Assembly (NCBI GenBank): GCA_966111775.1
Contig: CBHWBD010000052.1
Coordinates: 1-27,578 of the forward strand
Source of the DNA: Pelomonas sp966111775
GTDB lineage: Bacteria > Pseudomonadota > Gammaproteobacteria > Burkholderiales > Burkholderiaceae_C
Reading direction: 5' to 3'
DNA: 27,578 nucleotides
The translations under genes and the position numbers were made by a program. Of the stretch, positions 1 through 7,242 are shown piece after piece (positions within the stretch are counted from its first letter, which is position 1; each line of letters opens with the position of its first letter). Below the pieces are notes generated by a model. The model did no database searches. It was not told the DNA's origin and worked only from the letters and a program-made list of their open reading frames with translations.

Positions 1-925
1 TGTTGATGCCGGGCAGCGACCACTTCAGGCGCAGGCTGCCGCCGGTCTGCTTCAGGGTCTGCTCGTTGACGCCGTTGAAGGCGACCTTCTCGGAGTCGAA
101 GCCATCGGCCAGGTCATTCGTGCCGCGCTTGATGGCGTTGGCGCGGAAGAGGCGCGGGCTGCCGTCGAGATCGCGGACATGGAGGTTGGCCAGGGCGCTG
201 AACTGCTTGTGCGGCTCGAACAGCACTTGCGCACGCACGGCGGTGTCGCGGTAGCCCTCGGTCTTGGGCGTGACGGCGTTCGGGGCGGTGTTGTCGGCCC
301 AGTCGCTGCGGCGCTGGCTCTGTGCGGAGATGCGGGCGGCCCAGTCGCCGGACAGTGGCAGGTTGGCCGCGCCTTCGAGGTTGAGGGTGCCGTAGTTGCC
401 GACGGTCACGCTGGCATAGCCGTCCTGCTTCTGGCTGGGCTTGACCGAGTCGAACTTGACGACGCCGGCCGGCGTGTTGCGGCCGAACAGCGTGCCTTGC
501 GGACCGGCGACCACTTCGACCGCGGCCGTGTCGAAGATGGGGAAGCCCTTCAGGATGGGGTTCTCCTGGACCACGTCATCGACGATGACGCTGACCGGCT
601 GCGAGGCATTGAGGCGGAAGTCGGTGTTGCCGTAGCCGCGCAGATAGAAGCGCGGGAAGGCACGGCCGAAGCTGGATTCGATGTTCAGGCTGGGCACGCG
701 GCCCGACAGGAAGCGCAGGTCCTGGCCGCCGGAGGCCAGCACGTCGAGCTTGTCGCCGCTGATCTTGGAGACGGCATTGGGCACGTCCTTGATGTTCTCG
801 GCACGGCGCTCGGCCGTGATGACGACGGTTTCGAGCTGGCTGCGGTCCTTGGGGGCTTCCTGGGCCAGGGCGGGCAGGGCAGCGCCCAGGGCGAGGGCCA
901 GGAGGCTGAGACGGGGGGCGTACAT
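1..925 (-). CDS. TonB-dependent receptor, N-terminal part (truncated by window edge)
   Basis: This is an outer-membrane, TonB-energised receptor that would import a siderophore, carbohydrate or other large ligand; the substrate cannot be told from here. The reading frame starts with ATG at 925-923 and stays open to the left edge, giving about 308 residues without a stop. The first 22 residues form a Sec signal peptide ending in LPALAQ. A TonB-box-like segment (LETVVITAER) follows, then a plug domain with the hallmark GPQGTLFGRNTPAG near residues 145-158. The stretch after that (VTVGNYGTLNLEGAANLPL) looks like the first barrel strands. The plug carries FYLRGYGNTDF, where many relatives have the IRGxG motif. 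The gene is divergent from the beta-lactamase, with 186 bp between them. The rest of the barrel lies outside the window. The family is certain; the ligand is unknown. Confidence 0.93.
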   Translation of the reverse strand, partial: MYAPRLSLLALALGAALPALAQEAPKDRSQLETVVITAERRAENIKDVPNAVSKISGDKLDVLASGGQDLRFLSGRVPSLNIESSFGRAFPRFYLRGYGNTDFRLNASQPVSVIVDDVVQENPILKGFPIFDTAAVEVVAGPQGTLFGRNTPAGVVKFDSVKPSQKQDGYASVTVGNYGTLNLEGAANLPLSGDWAARISAQSQRRSDWADNTAPNAVTPKTEGYRDTAVRAQVLFEPHKQFSALANLHVRDLDGSPRLFRANAIKRGTNDLADGFDSEKVAFNGVNEQTLKQTGGSLRLKWSLPGIN

Positions 926-1028
926 CGGGCAACGACTCCAAAAGATGCGGCCCGAAAGCTGGGCCGGCGGCGATTGTGCGGATGCAGCATGAAACTGGCT
1001 GGCGTCATGGCGACGTTGTTGCGCAAGT

Positions 1029-1044
1029 CTGACGGAGTAGTCAG
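1029..1044. promoter_or_regulatory. dyad CTGAC-N6-GTCAG in the receptor/beta-lactamase divergent region
   Basis: A 5-bp inverted repeat with a 6-bp spacer lies about 70 bp upstream of the beta-lactamase start. Its size suits a dimeric regulator, and the downstream AraC-type protein is one candidate, but nothing else supports binding. No convincing -35/-10 pair was found. Confidence 0.2.
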
Positions 1045-1061
1045 TTTGCGGACGGGCGAGG

Positions 1062-1079
1062 CCGGTGCCCGCGCACCGG
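1062..1079. promoter_or_regulatory. perfect 7-bp hairpin upstream of the beta-lactamase
   Basis: CCGGTGC (1062-1068) and GCACCGG (1073-1079) are perfect inverted arms around a CCGC loop. The hairpin lies 9 bp before the furthest upstream possible beta-lactamase start (1088) and 33 bp before the preferred one (1112). It could be a leader hairpin or an operator. Short hairpins are common in DNA this GC-rich, so the call is tentative. Confidence 0.25.
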
Positions 1080-1111
1080 GGCCGTGCATGGCGCGCACGA
1101 GAATGCGGCGC

Positions 1112-1984
1112 ATGAAGCGTCGACCTCTGGTTTTCCGCGCGGCCCTGCTGGCTGCCCTGCCCGCATGGCCGGCCTTCGCGCGGCCCGCACCGGCCCCGGA
1201 CTTCGCCGCACTGGAGGGCCGGGTGCGGGGCAGGCTGGGCTTCTTCGCCCTCGATACCGGCAGCGGCCGGGTGATGGCCCACCGCGCCGACGAGCGTTTC
1301 GCCACCGCATCGACCTTCAAGATCCTGCTCGCCGCCCGCGTGGCCCAGGGCGTGGAGGCCGGGCGCTGGGGCTGGAACGATGCCGTGCCGCTGCACGAGA
1401 CCGACCGCGTGCCGCATTCCCCGGCCTTTGACCGCTATCTGCCGCGTGGCTACGCGACGCTGGCCGAGCTGGTGCAGGGCATCGTCGTCGAGAGCGACAA
1501 CCCCTGCGCCAATGTGCTGCTGCGCCATTGCTGCGAGTCGCCTGCCGGCCTGACGGCCTGGTTGCGCGAGCAGGGCGATGCGGTCACGCGGCTGGACCGC
1601 TGGGAGACCGCGCTGAACGAGAACGCGCCCGGCGACGAGCGCGATACCAGCACGCCGCGCGCCTTCGCCAGGACGCTGCGGCACCTGCTGCTCGGCCCGG
1701 GCCTGAAGCGCGGCAGTCAGGCGCTGCTGTGGGCCGACCTGCAGGCCTCGCGCACCGGCCTGAAGCGGCTGCGTGCTGGTGTGCCCGATGCCAGCTGGCG
1801 CGTCATCGACAAGACGGGCAGCGGTGCCCGCGGCTCGGTCAACGACGTGGCCCTGGTCTTCCCGCCGGGCGGCCGCTCGCCCTGGGTCGTCGTCGCCTTC
1901 CAGTCAGACTCCAGGGCCGCAGCCGACGAGCTCAACGCCGTGCATGCCGATGCGCTGCGCGGCCTCGTGAAGGCCTGGTCATGA
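1112..1984 (+). CDS. class A beta-lactamase
   Basis: This is a periplasmic serine beta-lactamase that hydrolyses the beta-lactam ring through an acyl-enzyme. From ATG at 1112 it has 290 residues, the usual class A size, with a signal peptide ending near residue 23 (WPAFA). All active-site motifs are present: S-T-F-K at 67-70, S-D-N at 128-130, the omega-loop E-x-x-L-N at 165-169 and K-T-G at 234-236. The residue before the catalytic Ser is Ala, so the Cys pair typical of KPC/SME-type carbapenemases is absent. In-frame ATGs at 1088 and 1103 would add 8 or 3 residues; 1112 gives the neatest signal peptide. Its TGA overlaps the ATG of the AraC-type regulator, which suggests translational coupling. 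The substrate profile cannot be predicted; it is probably an intrinsic chromosomal enzyme. Confidence 0.93.
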   Translation: MKRRPLVFRAALLAALPAWPAFARPAPAPDFAALEGRVRGRLGFFALDTGSGRVMAHRADERFATASTFKILLAARVAQGVEAGRWGWNDAVPLHETDRVPHSPAFDRYLPRGYATLAELVQGIVVESDNPCANVLLRHCCESPAGLTAWLREQGDAVTRLDRWETALNENAPGDERDTSTPRAFARTLRHLLLGPGLKRGSQALLWADLQASRTGLKRLRAGVPDASWRVIDKTGSGARGSVNDVALVFPPGGRSPWVVVAFQSDSRAAADELNAVHADALRGLVKAWS

Positions 1985-2880
1985 GCAACGCCAGCCGGCG
2001 TCAGTACGAGGCCCGCATGCACCGCGTGCAGGCCCATATCGACCGCCACCTGGACCAGCCGCTGGACCTCGAGGCCCTGGCGGCCGTGGCCCATTTCTCG
2101 CCCTATCACTTCCACCGGCTCTTCCTGGCGTGGACGGGCCAGACCCTGGGCGACTATCTGGCGCGCCGCCGGCTGGACAAGGCCGCCCAGCGCCTGCGCG
2201 GCCAGCCGGAGTCGACGGTGCTGAGCATTGCCCTGGGCGTGGGCTATGGCTCGGCCGAGGCCTTCGCGCGGGCCTTCAAGGGGCGCTTCGGCCATTCGCC
2301 GACGCAGTGGCGCAATCTCGATCAGGCCGACAGCAATCTGGATCAGGGCGGCGCCTGGCATGCCGACGAGCATGGCTTCTCCCGCAACGACGACGAAGGA
2401 GAAGTCACCGTGAACGTCCGCCTCATCACCCGCCAACCCTTGCGCATGGGCTATCTGCGCTACCAGGGCGCCTATGGCCCCGAGCTCGGCCGCTTCTGGG
2501 CCCAGACCTTCAACCCCTGGCTGGCCACGCAGAACCTCGGCGCCGTGGCCCGCTTCGGCATCGGCCACGACGATCCCAGCCTGGTGCCGCCCGAGCAATG
2601 CCGCTACGACGCCGGCGTGGCCGTGCCGGACGACTGGGTGCCCAACGGCGGCGCCCTCGTCACCGAGCTGCCCGGTGGCCGCTATGCAGCGCTGGACTTC
2701 AAGGGCACGGCCGCCGAGATCGGCGCCGCCTGGGCCGCCATGATGGGTCAGTGGCTGCCGTCCAGCGGCCTGCAGCTGGATGCACGGCCCTGCTTCGAGC
2801 ACTACGGACCGCAGTCGAGCTTCGACTTCAAGACCGGCGTGTTCGACTGCGAGCTCTGCATTCCGGTGGCGCCGCTCTAG
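1981..2880 (+). CDS. AraC-family regulator with C-terminal GyrI-like effector domain (Rob-like layout)
   Basis: This 299-residue transcription factor has an N-terminal AraC double helix-turn-helix (about residues 12-112) followed by a GyrI-like ligand-binding domain (about 143-299). That is the layout of E. coli Rob. HTH signatures include LEALAAVAHFSPYHFHRLF and, in the second HTH, IALGVGYGSAEAFARAFKGR with FGHSPTQWR. The GyrI half carries the typical MGYLRYQGAYG and ends in DFKTGVFDCELCIPV. GyrI-like domains in this family bind small hydrophobic or drug-like ligands. The start overlaps the beta-lactamase stop (ATGA), so the two are probably one transcript. Control of the lactamase or of drug tolerance is an inference from position. 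The stop lies in a CTAG palindrome shared with the converging GGDEF gene. Confidence 0.9.
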   Translation: MSNASRRQYEARMHRVQAHIDRHLDQPLDLEALAAVAHFSPYHFHRLFLAWTGQTLGDYLARRRLDKAAQRLRGQPESTVLSIALGVGYGSAEAFARAFKGRFGHSPTQWRNLDQADSNLDQGGAWHADEHGFSRNDDEGEVTVNVRLITRQPLRMGYLRYQGAYGPELGRFWAQTFNPWLATQNLGAVARFGIGHDDPSLVPPEQCRYDAGVAVPDDWVPNGGALVTELPGGRYAALDFKGTAAEIGAAWAAMMGQWLPSSGLQLDARPCFEHYGPQSSFDFKTGVFDCELCIPVAPL

Positions 2881-4118
2881 ACCAGCGGTGCGAACTCGCT
2901 GACGGTCCGGTCCCGGCCGGTCTGTTTGGCTTGATACAGCGCGCGGTCGGCGCGTTCGATGGCCTGGTGCAGGTCATCGCCCGGCGCGCATTCGGCCACG
3001 CCGGCCGAGAAGGTGATGTGCAGGCCCGGCACCAGGCGGTCGAAGGAGGTCGCGGCCAGGGCCGCGCGCAGGCGCTCGACCAGGGCCGCGGCCGTGTCGG
3101 CGCTGGCCTGGGGCGTGACGACGAGGAATTCCTCACCGCCCCAGCGGCCGGCGAAGTCGGTGCTGCGCAGCGTGGCCTGCACGGCGGTCGCGAAATGACG
3201 CAGCACCGCGTCGCCCGCCGCGTGGCCATGGCGGTCGTTGACCGACTTGAAATGGTCGATGTCGATCAGCACCAGGCTCATGGTCTGGCCGCTCTGGCGC
3301 TGGTTGAGCTGCTCGGCAGCCAGGCGCTCGCTCAAGTGGCGGCGGTTGCTGATGCGCGTCAGCTCGTCGTGATGGGCCAGGTACTGGATGCGTTCCAGCG
3401 CCGCGCGCAGCTCCGTCGTTCGCGCGCCCAGCTTGGCACGCAGCTTGGCCATGTTGACCGACAGCACCGACACCGCCGTCATCAGGATGGCCGCAAAACT
3501 GAAGTGCAGGGCCTCGACGGCAGGCGGGTAATGGACCGGGTCGGTCAGTGCGCCCCAGGCCATGGCGGCGCCGAGGGACGCGAGGCCGAACAGATAGAGA
3601 CCGAAGGCCTGGCGCTGCGACAGCACGAACATGCCCCACACCAGGTTGAGCAGCATGATGGCGATGATGGCGCCGCGCAGCGGCGGGTCGATGGCATAGC
3701 CCCAGGCCGTGATCAGCACGCCGAAGACCGACTGCGGCAGCGTCAGCGTGGGGTCGCGCCACAGATGCCGGCTCAGGCCGGTGCGCACCAGCAGGTAGAA
3801 GGCGGTGATGCCTGCCAGGCTGAGGGCGCTGACCCAGACGCCCGGGCCGGCTGCCATCAGGCCGAGGTTGACCTGCACGGCGACGTTGAGCGCGAACAGG
3901 CCATAGACCGTGAGCGCCAGCAGCGTCAGCTTGACCGCGCCGCGGCCCTCGCCCTCGGGGCCGAGCAGCCAGCGCGCCCGCGGCGAGGCGGGTGGCGGGC
4001 TGGGAGGGGCGGGGATGGACACGGTGGGTCTGGCGGTGGGCGCCGGCAGGCGGCCGGCTCGGGCGCTGAGGATAGCCGTGGGGCTGGCGCGCCGCCGAAC
4101 GGTGACAGATGGTTGCAA
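2877..4118 (-). CDS. membrane-anchored GGDEF diguanylate cyclase
   Basis: This protein should make cyclic di-GMP from two GTP at the inner membrane. The N-terminal half (about residues 60-245) has about six hydrophobic segments, like a MASE-type sensor. A short linker then leads to a GGDEF domain (about 250-405). The active-site loop reads G-G-E-E-F at 327-331. An R-S-T-D sequence five residues before it matches the inhibitory I-site (RxxD), so product feedback is likely. HHDELTRISNRRHL and DIDHFKSVNDRHGH are classic early motifs. There is no EAL domain. The start is uncertain: TTG at 4118, 8 bp after the upstream gene, gives 413 residues, while GTG at 4022 would remove a 32-residue proline/arginine-rich tail. 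It is probably cotranscribed with the upstream MBL-fold gene. The stop shares CTAG with the opposing gene. Confidence 0.9.
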   Translation of the reverse strand: MQPSVTVRRRASPTAILSARAGRLPAPTARPTVSIPAPPSPPPASPRARWLLGPEGEGRGAVKLTLLALTVYGLFALNVAVQVNLGLMAAGPGVWVSALSLAGITAFYLLVRTGLSRHLWRDPTLTLPQSVFGVLITAWGYAIDPPLRGAIIAIMLLNLVWGMFVLSQRQAFGLYLFGLASLGAAMAWGALTDPVHYPPAVEALHFSFAAILMTAVSVLSVNMAKLRAKLGARTTELRAALERIQYLAHHDELTRISNRRHLSERLAAEQLNQRQSGQTMSLVLIDIDHFKSVNDRHGHAAGDAVLRHFATAVQATLRSTDFAGRWGGEEFLVVTPQASADTAAALVERLRAALAATSFDRLVPGLHITFSAGVAECAPGDDLHQAIERADRALYQAKQTGRDRTVSEFAPLV

Positions 4119-4126
4119 GACTCGGC

Positions 4127-5050
4127 TCAGGGCACGACGTGCAGTCCGTCCTCCGCCCAGGTCAGCAGGCCGGCGTAGTGCGAGCGGATGGAAGCCTGGA
4201 CCGCCTCGCGCTGGGCCTCGACGGCCGGCGACAGATGGGCCAGCAACAGTTGGCCGGCGCGGGCGTCGGCGGCGATGGCGCCGATCTGGGTCGGCGCGGT
4301 GTGCAGGGTGTAGAGCACGGGTGGCGAACCGGGCGGGTCCAGCACGACGCTGTTGAACACCAGCAGGCCGGTGTCCGCGGCAAGGCGGCGCAGCGCGGCA
4401 TGGCCGGCGGGGTCGATGTCGCCCGTGAAGGTCAGGCTCTTGCCGCCGTGGTCGATGCGGTAGATGACGGCCGGCGCGTCGCGGTGGTGGCCGGCCAGGG
4501 CGGTGATGCGCAGGCCGTCTTCGTCCAGCAGCACGCGCGGCTGGGGTGTGGCGCCGATGTCGGTGGCCTTCAGCGTCAGTGGTGCCGAGAACTCCGGAAG
4601 GTAGGCGAAGGCGCCCTGCTTGCCGAACAGCAGGTCGACGAAGCGCCGTGTGGAAGGGAAGTCGCCTTCGTCGCGCTGGCGGGCGCGTTGGCCGACGGGG
4701 CCGAAGATCTTCAGCGTCACCGGGCGACCCGCCGACACCGCCCGTGCCTTGACGATGCCGGGCAGGCCGCCGGCATGGTCGGCATGCAGGTGGGTGAGCA
4801 GGATGAGGTCCAGCCGCCCCAGCGGCAGGTGGGTCTCACCCAGGCGCGCAAAGGCGCCGGGGCCTGCGTCCACCAGCACGCGCGCCACGCCGTCCACAAG
4901 CACCAGGTGGCTGGGCCCCGCGCGGCCGGTGGCACCCGGGCCGCCGGAGCCGAGCACCACGAGTTCCAGCGGCGGCGGAGCGGTCTGCGCCTGCGCGGCG
5001 CCGGCCAGGCCGACCAGCAGGGCGAGGAGGGAGTGGCGCAGGCGGTTCAT
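4127..5050 (-). CDS. secreted metallo-beta-lactamase-fold hydrolase (RNase Z/arylsulfatase-like branch)
   Basis: This 307-residue protein has a clear signal peptide (MNRLRHSLLALLVGLAGAAQA), so it should act in the periplasm. It has the MBL fold: a first strand LVVLGSGGPG, the zinc motif H-L-H-A-D-H at 87-92 followed by AGGLPG, a later T-F-T-G-D-I-D strand contributing the bridging Asp, and LLLAHLSP supplying a late His. The layout resembles the RNase Z/PqsE-like/arylsulfatase branch rather than true class B beta-lactamases. The substrate is unknown; a phosphodiester or sulfate ester is possible. The ATG is at 5050-5048. The diguanylate cyclase frame opens 8 bp downstream on the same strand, so the two probably form one operon. 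Confidence 0.85.
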   Translation of the reverse strand: MNRLRHSLLALLVGLAGAAQAQTAPPPLELVVLGSGGPGATGRAGPSHLVLVDGVARVLVDAGPGAFARLGETHLPLGRLDLILLTHLHADHAGGLPGIVKARAVSAGRPVTLKIFGPVGQRARQRDEGDFPSTRRFVDLLFGKQGAFAYLPEFSAPLTLKATDIGATPQPRVLLDEDGLRITALAGHHRDAPAVIYRIDHGGKSLTFTGDIDPAGHAALRRLAADTGLLVFNSVVLDPPGSPPVLYTLHTAPTQIGAIAADARAGQLLLAHLSPAVEAQREAVQASIRSHYAGLLTWAEDGLHVVP

Positions 5051-5142
5051 GGCCGGAGCCTAGCCCATGCTTCGTTGCACGGCGAAGTGTCGGTGGACGC
5101 TTGCCGCCCACACTGAAGCCCTCATCGATTGCGAGAACCGCC

Positions 5143-5454
5143 ATGCCCCAGATCACCTGCTTCATCCGCTACGAACTCGACCCGGTCCAGCGCGAGGCCT
5201 TCCGCGAATACGCCCAGGCCTGGGGCCGCATCATTCCCCGCCTCGGCGGGCGGCTGCTGGGCTACTGGCTGCCCTGGGAAGGCACGAACTACGAGGCCTG
5301 GGGCCTGGTCGGCTTCGACTCGCTGGCCGACTATGAGGCCTACCGCACGCGGCTCAAGGCCGACCCCGAGGCGCGCGCCAACTTCGAGTTCGCGCAACGC
5401 CAGCGCTTCATCCTGCGCGAGGAGAGAACCTTCTGCGAGGATGTCCAGCCATGA
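5143..5454 (+). CDS. NIPSNAP-family small protein
   Basis: This 103-residue cytoplasmic protein has the NIPSNAP pattern, a dimeric alpha/beta-barrel (ferredoxin-like) fold. It begins ITCFIRYELDP, continues with GYWLPWEGTNYEAWGLVGFD and ends with a helix in the form Y-x-A-Y-R. The start was set at ATG 5143, preceded by GCGAGAA; a longer in-frame reading from 5101 would add unsupported residues. Its stop overlaps the ATG of the next gene (ATGA). The family has no single proven function; members are small-molecule binders or monooxygenase-like proteins. It is the first gene of a three-gene operon ending in an ArsR-type regulator. Confidence 0.85.
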   Translation: MPQITCFIRYELDPVQREAFREYAQAWGRIIPRLGGRLLGYWLPWEGTNYEAWGLVGFDSLADYEAYRTRLKADPEARANFEFAQRQRFILREERTFCEDVQP

Positions 5455-5774
5455 TCGCCGTCATCTTCGAAGTCCAGCCCACGGCCGAGGGCCGGCAGGC
5501 CTACCTCGACCATGCCGCCGCGCTGAAGCCGCTGCTGGAGCAGATGGACGGCTTCATCTCGGTGGAGCGCTTCCAGAGCCTGGCGCAACCCGACAAGCTG
5601 CTGAGCCTGTCCTTCTGGCGCGACGAGGACGCCGTGCGCGGCTGGCGCGAGATGGAGCGCCACCGCCAGGCCCAGGCTGCCGGTCGCGGCGGCCTGTTCG
5701 CCGACTACCGCCTGCGCGTCGCCCAGGTGGTGCGCGACTACGGCTTGAACGAGCGCGAGCAAGTCCCGCGATGA
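5451..5774 (+). CDS. antibiotic biosynthesis monooxygenase (ABM) family protein
   Basis: This 107-residue ABM-fold protein is a dimeric alpha/beta barrel like cofactor-independent quinol monooxygenases. The pattern is AVIFEVQPTAEGRQAYLDHA, then FISVERFQSLAQPDKLLSLS and FWRDEDAVRGWREMERHR. The tryptophan, paired arginines and HRQAQAAGRGG loop match small stress-associated ABM proteins. The substrate is unknown; many such proteins act on or bind quinones, haem or flavins. It overlaps both neighbours by ATGA, so expression should be closely coupled. Two dimeric alpha/beta-barrel proteins in a row (NIPSNAP then ABM) suggests a shared small-molecule pathway or a mixed dimer; this is inference. Confidence 0.88.
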   Translation: MIAVIFEVQPTAEGRQAYLDHAAALKPLLEQMDGFISVERFQSLAQPDKLLSLSFWRDEDAVRGWREMERHRQAQAAGRGGLFADYRLRVAQVVRDYGLNEREQVPR

Positions 5775-6478
5775 GTGGCGCCGAGCCCCGCCTGGCGCGT
5801 GTAGCGGCCGCGATTGCCGACCCCACAAGGGCGCGCACCCTGGCCCGCCTGCTGGACGGCCGGCTGCACACGGCGGGCGAGCTGGCCGCTCATGCGGGTG
5901 TGGGCGCGGCCACGATGTCGGCCCACCTGAAGCTGCTCGTCGACGAGGGCCTGGCGCGCGTGCGGCCGCAGGGGCGGCATCGCTACTTCGGCCTGGCCGA
6001 TGGCGATGTGGCCCATGCGCTGGAGGCCCTGCTGCGCGTGGCCGATGGCCGTGAAGCCGGTCCGGCCGCCGACCTCAAGCGCTGGCAGAAGCCCGAGATG
6101 CGCGGCCTCAGACATGCGCGCAGCTGCTATGGCCATCTGGCCGGCGAGCTGGGCGTGCAGTGGCGCGAGGCCCTGCTGGCCAAGGGCTGGGTGGTGGCTG
6201 CGCCGGATGGGCGCTATGAACTCAGCGAGGCAGGGCGGGAGGCTCTGGCGGAGCTGATGCCCGCGGGTGAGTTGCCGACCGGCCGGGTGCTCTACGACTG
6301 CGTGGACTGGTCGGAGCGTCGCGACCATTTCGCGGGTCCGCTGGCGGTGGCGTGGCTGGAGGGGATGGTGGCGAGAGGCTGGCTGAAGCGTGTTGCTGAT
6401 ACGCGGGAACTGCGACTCACGCCGCCGGGACGGCCGGCATTGGTGGAAGGTTTGATGGGCGACGTGCCTATTCCCTAG
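5771..6478 (+). CDS. ArsR-family winged-helix transcriptional regulator
   Basis: This 235-residue repressor has an N-terminal ArsR winged helix (about residues 5-90). It includes AIADPTRARTLARLLDGR, the recognition helix VGAATMSAHLKLLVDEGL and the wing VRPQGRHRYFGLAD. It is twice as long as metal-sensing ArsR/SmtB proteins and has none of their paired cysteines. The C-terminal half (about 120-235) looks like a further helical or winged domain that could hold a ligand pocket. The gene overlaps the ABM gene by ATGA and ends the three-gene operon, which is probably autoregulated. Responding to the metabolite handled by the NIPSNAP and ABM proteins is an inference from position. Confidence 0.88.
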   Translation: MSGAEPRLARVAAAIADPTRARTLARLLDGRLHTAGELAAHAGVGAATMSAHLKLLVDEGLARVRPQGRHRYFGLADGDVAHALEALLRVADGREAGPAADLKRWQKPEMRGLRHARSCYGHLAGELGVQWREALLAKGWVVAAPDGRYELSEAGREALAELMPAGELPTGRVLYDCVDWSERRDHFAGPLAVAWLEGMVARGWLKRVADTRELRLTPPGRPALVEGLMGDVPIP

Positions 6479-6505
6479 ACATGAGCGGTGGCTGCTTTCG
6501 CCAAC

Positions 6506-6523
6506 GGTTTATTGGCATAGTTG
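6506..6523. repeat. 18-bp repeat, copy 1 (GGTTTATTGGCATAGTTG)
   Basis: This sequence recurs at 7956-7973 with a single difference (A to G at the sixth base), 1450 bp away and in the same orientation. Both copies lie shortly after a gene, and weaker similarity extends on both sides (GCGCT and a CTCAGAGC/CTGAGGGC motif follow). Together they bracket two unknown genes in a lower-GC patch. They may be remnants of an integration or duplication. Confidence 0.5.
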
Positions 6524-6609
6524 TTGGGCGCTAGCTGCTCAGAGCAATAGCGGCAAGGCGATGCAGCCAATGGCTGGGGCGGGGAAGCTCGAGTGCTCAG
6601 GGATCGAAC

Positions 6610-7242
6610 ATGATTGAACATTTGTCGCGCCCCTTGACCCAGTCGGAGATTCGCAGAGTTCGGGCAGATCTTGCGCGCATTGCCAAGCGATCCTCTGGTC
6701 GATTTCGGCTCAAGGAGTTTGCGCAGGCAAACGCAGCCGCTTGTGTTGTCGGCGTTGGCTATGGGGTCTTTGCGAATTACCCAATGACCGTTGCGTTGGC
6801 GGGCGCCGCCGCTGTTGCAAATAGTCTTCTCTGCATTTCATGGTTCGAGAACTGGCGCAAACAGAAGCCGCAAGAGCGTGCACTCCAAGCGGTGCTGAGT
6901 TCACTAGTCGCACAGGTGGTTCACGTGAAGGCCAGCGCCTTCGCCGCATTCCCGGAATATGAAGACTTGGGCGCTCTGTATGCCTTCCAGACAGGTCCGA
7001 ACGAGCTGTTGATTCTGCGTGGCCAGCATTACTACGAGTCAGAAGGCTTTCCATGCCTTGAGTTCGAACTCGTTGAGGTACCTGGCGCTTTTCATGCTGT
7101 CCGGGCTCTTGGCGGAAAGGCCAAACCAGCCGTCACCTATACCGAAGCTGAGATGCTGAGCGTAGCCCGAGTGGAAGATAAGAGCGTAGTTCAGGGAGAG
7201 GTCGGCCATGCCCTATCTGCTCTCCGGGGGGGCGCGAAATGA
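6610..7242 (+). CDS. hypothetical membrane protein (210 aa)
   Basis: I do not recognise this protein. From ATG 6610 (preceded by AGGGA at a good distance) it has 210 residues. They comprise a basic helical start (about 1-35), one or two hydrophobic segments (about 42-80) and a soluble C-terminal part (about 95-210). The C-terminal part contains the tidy alternating sequence GALYAFQTGPNELLILRGQH and then FPCLEFELVEVPGAFHAV, which looks like a beta-rich domain. GC content and codon use are visibly lower than in the flanking genes, suggesting acquisition. Its stop overlaps the next gene by ATGA, so the pair is one unit. The function is unknown. Confidence 0.7.
   Translation: MIEHLSRPLTQSEIRRVRADLARIAKRSSGRFRLKEFAQANAAACVVGVGYGVFANYPMTVALAGAAAVANSLLCISWFENWRKQKPQERALQAVLSSLVAQVVHVKASAFAAFPEYEDLGALYAFQTGPNELLILRGQHYYESEGFPCLEFELVEVPGAFHAVRALGGKAKPAVTYTEAEMLSVARVEDKSVVQGEVGHALSALRGGAK

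Noticed and set aside
179..1111. Long plus-strand open frame leading into the beta-lactamase
   Set aside because: It is the complement of the TonB receptor gene and has no protein-like character; the lactamase starts near 1112.
2130..4178. Plus-strand open frame of about 680 codons across the AraC and GGDEF genes
   Set aside because: It is a high-GC shadow, rich in Arg, Ala and Gly, that overlaps two well-supported genes in other frames.
6501..6529. Integron attC-like site (CCAAC ... GTTGGGC)
   Set aside because: A GTTRRRY core is present at 6523-6529, but the opposite core does not fit, the arms are too close, and the second repeat copy lacks the core. There is no integrase in the window.
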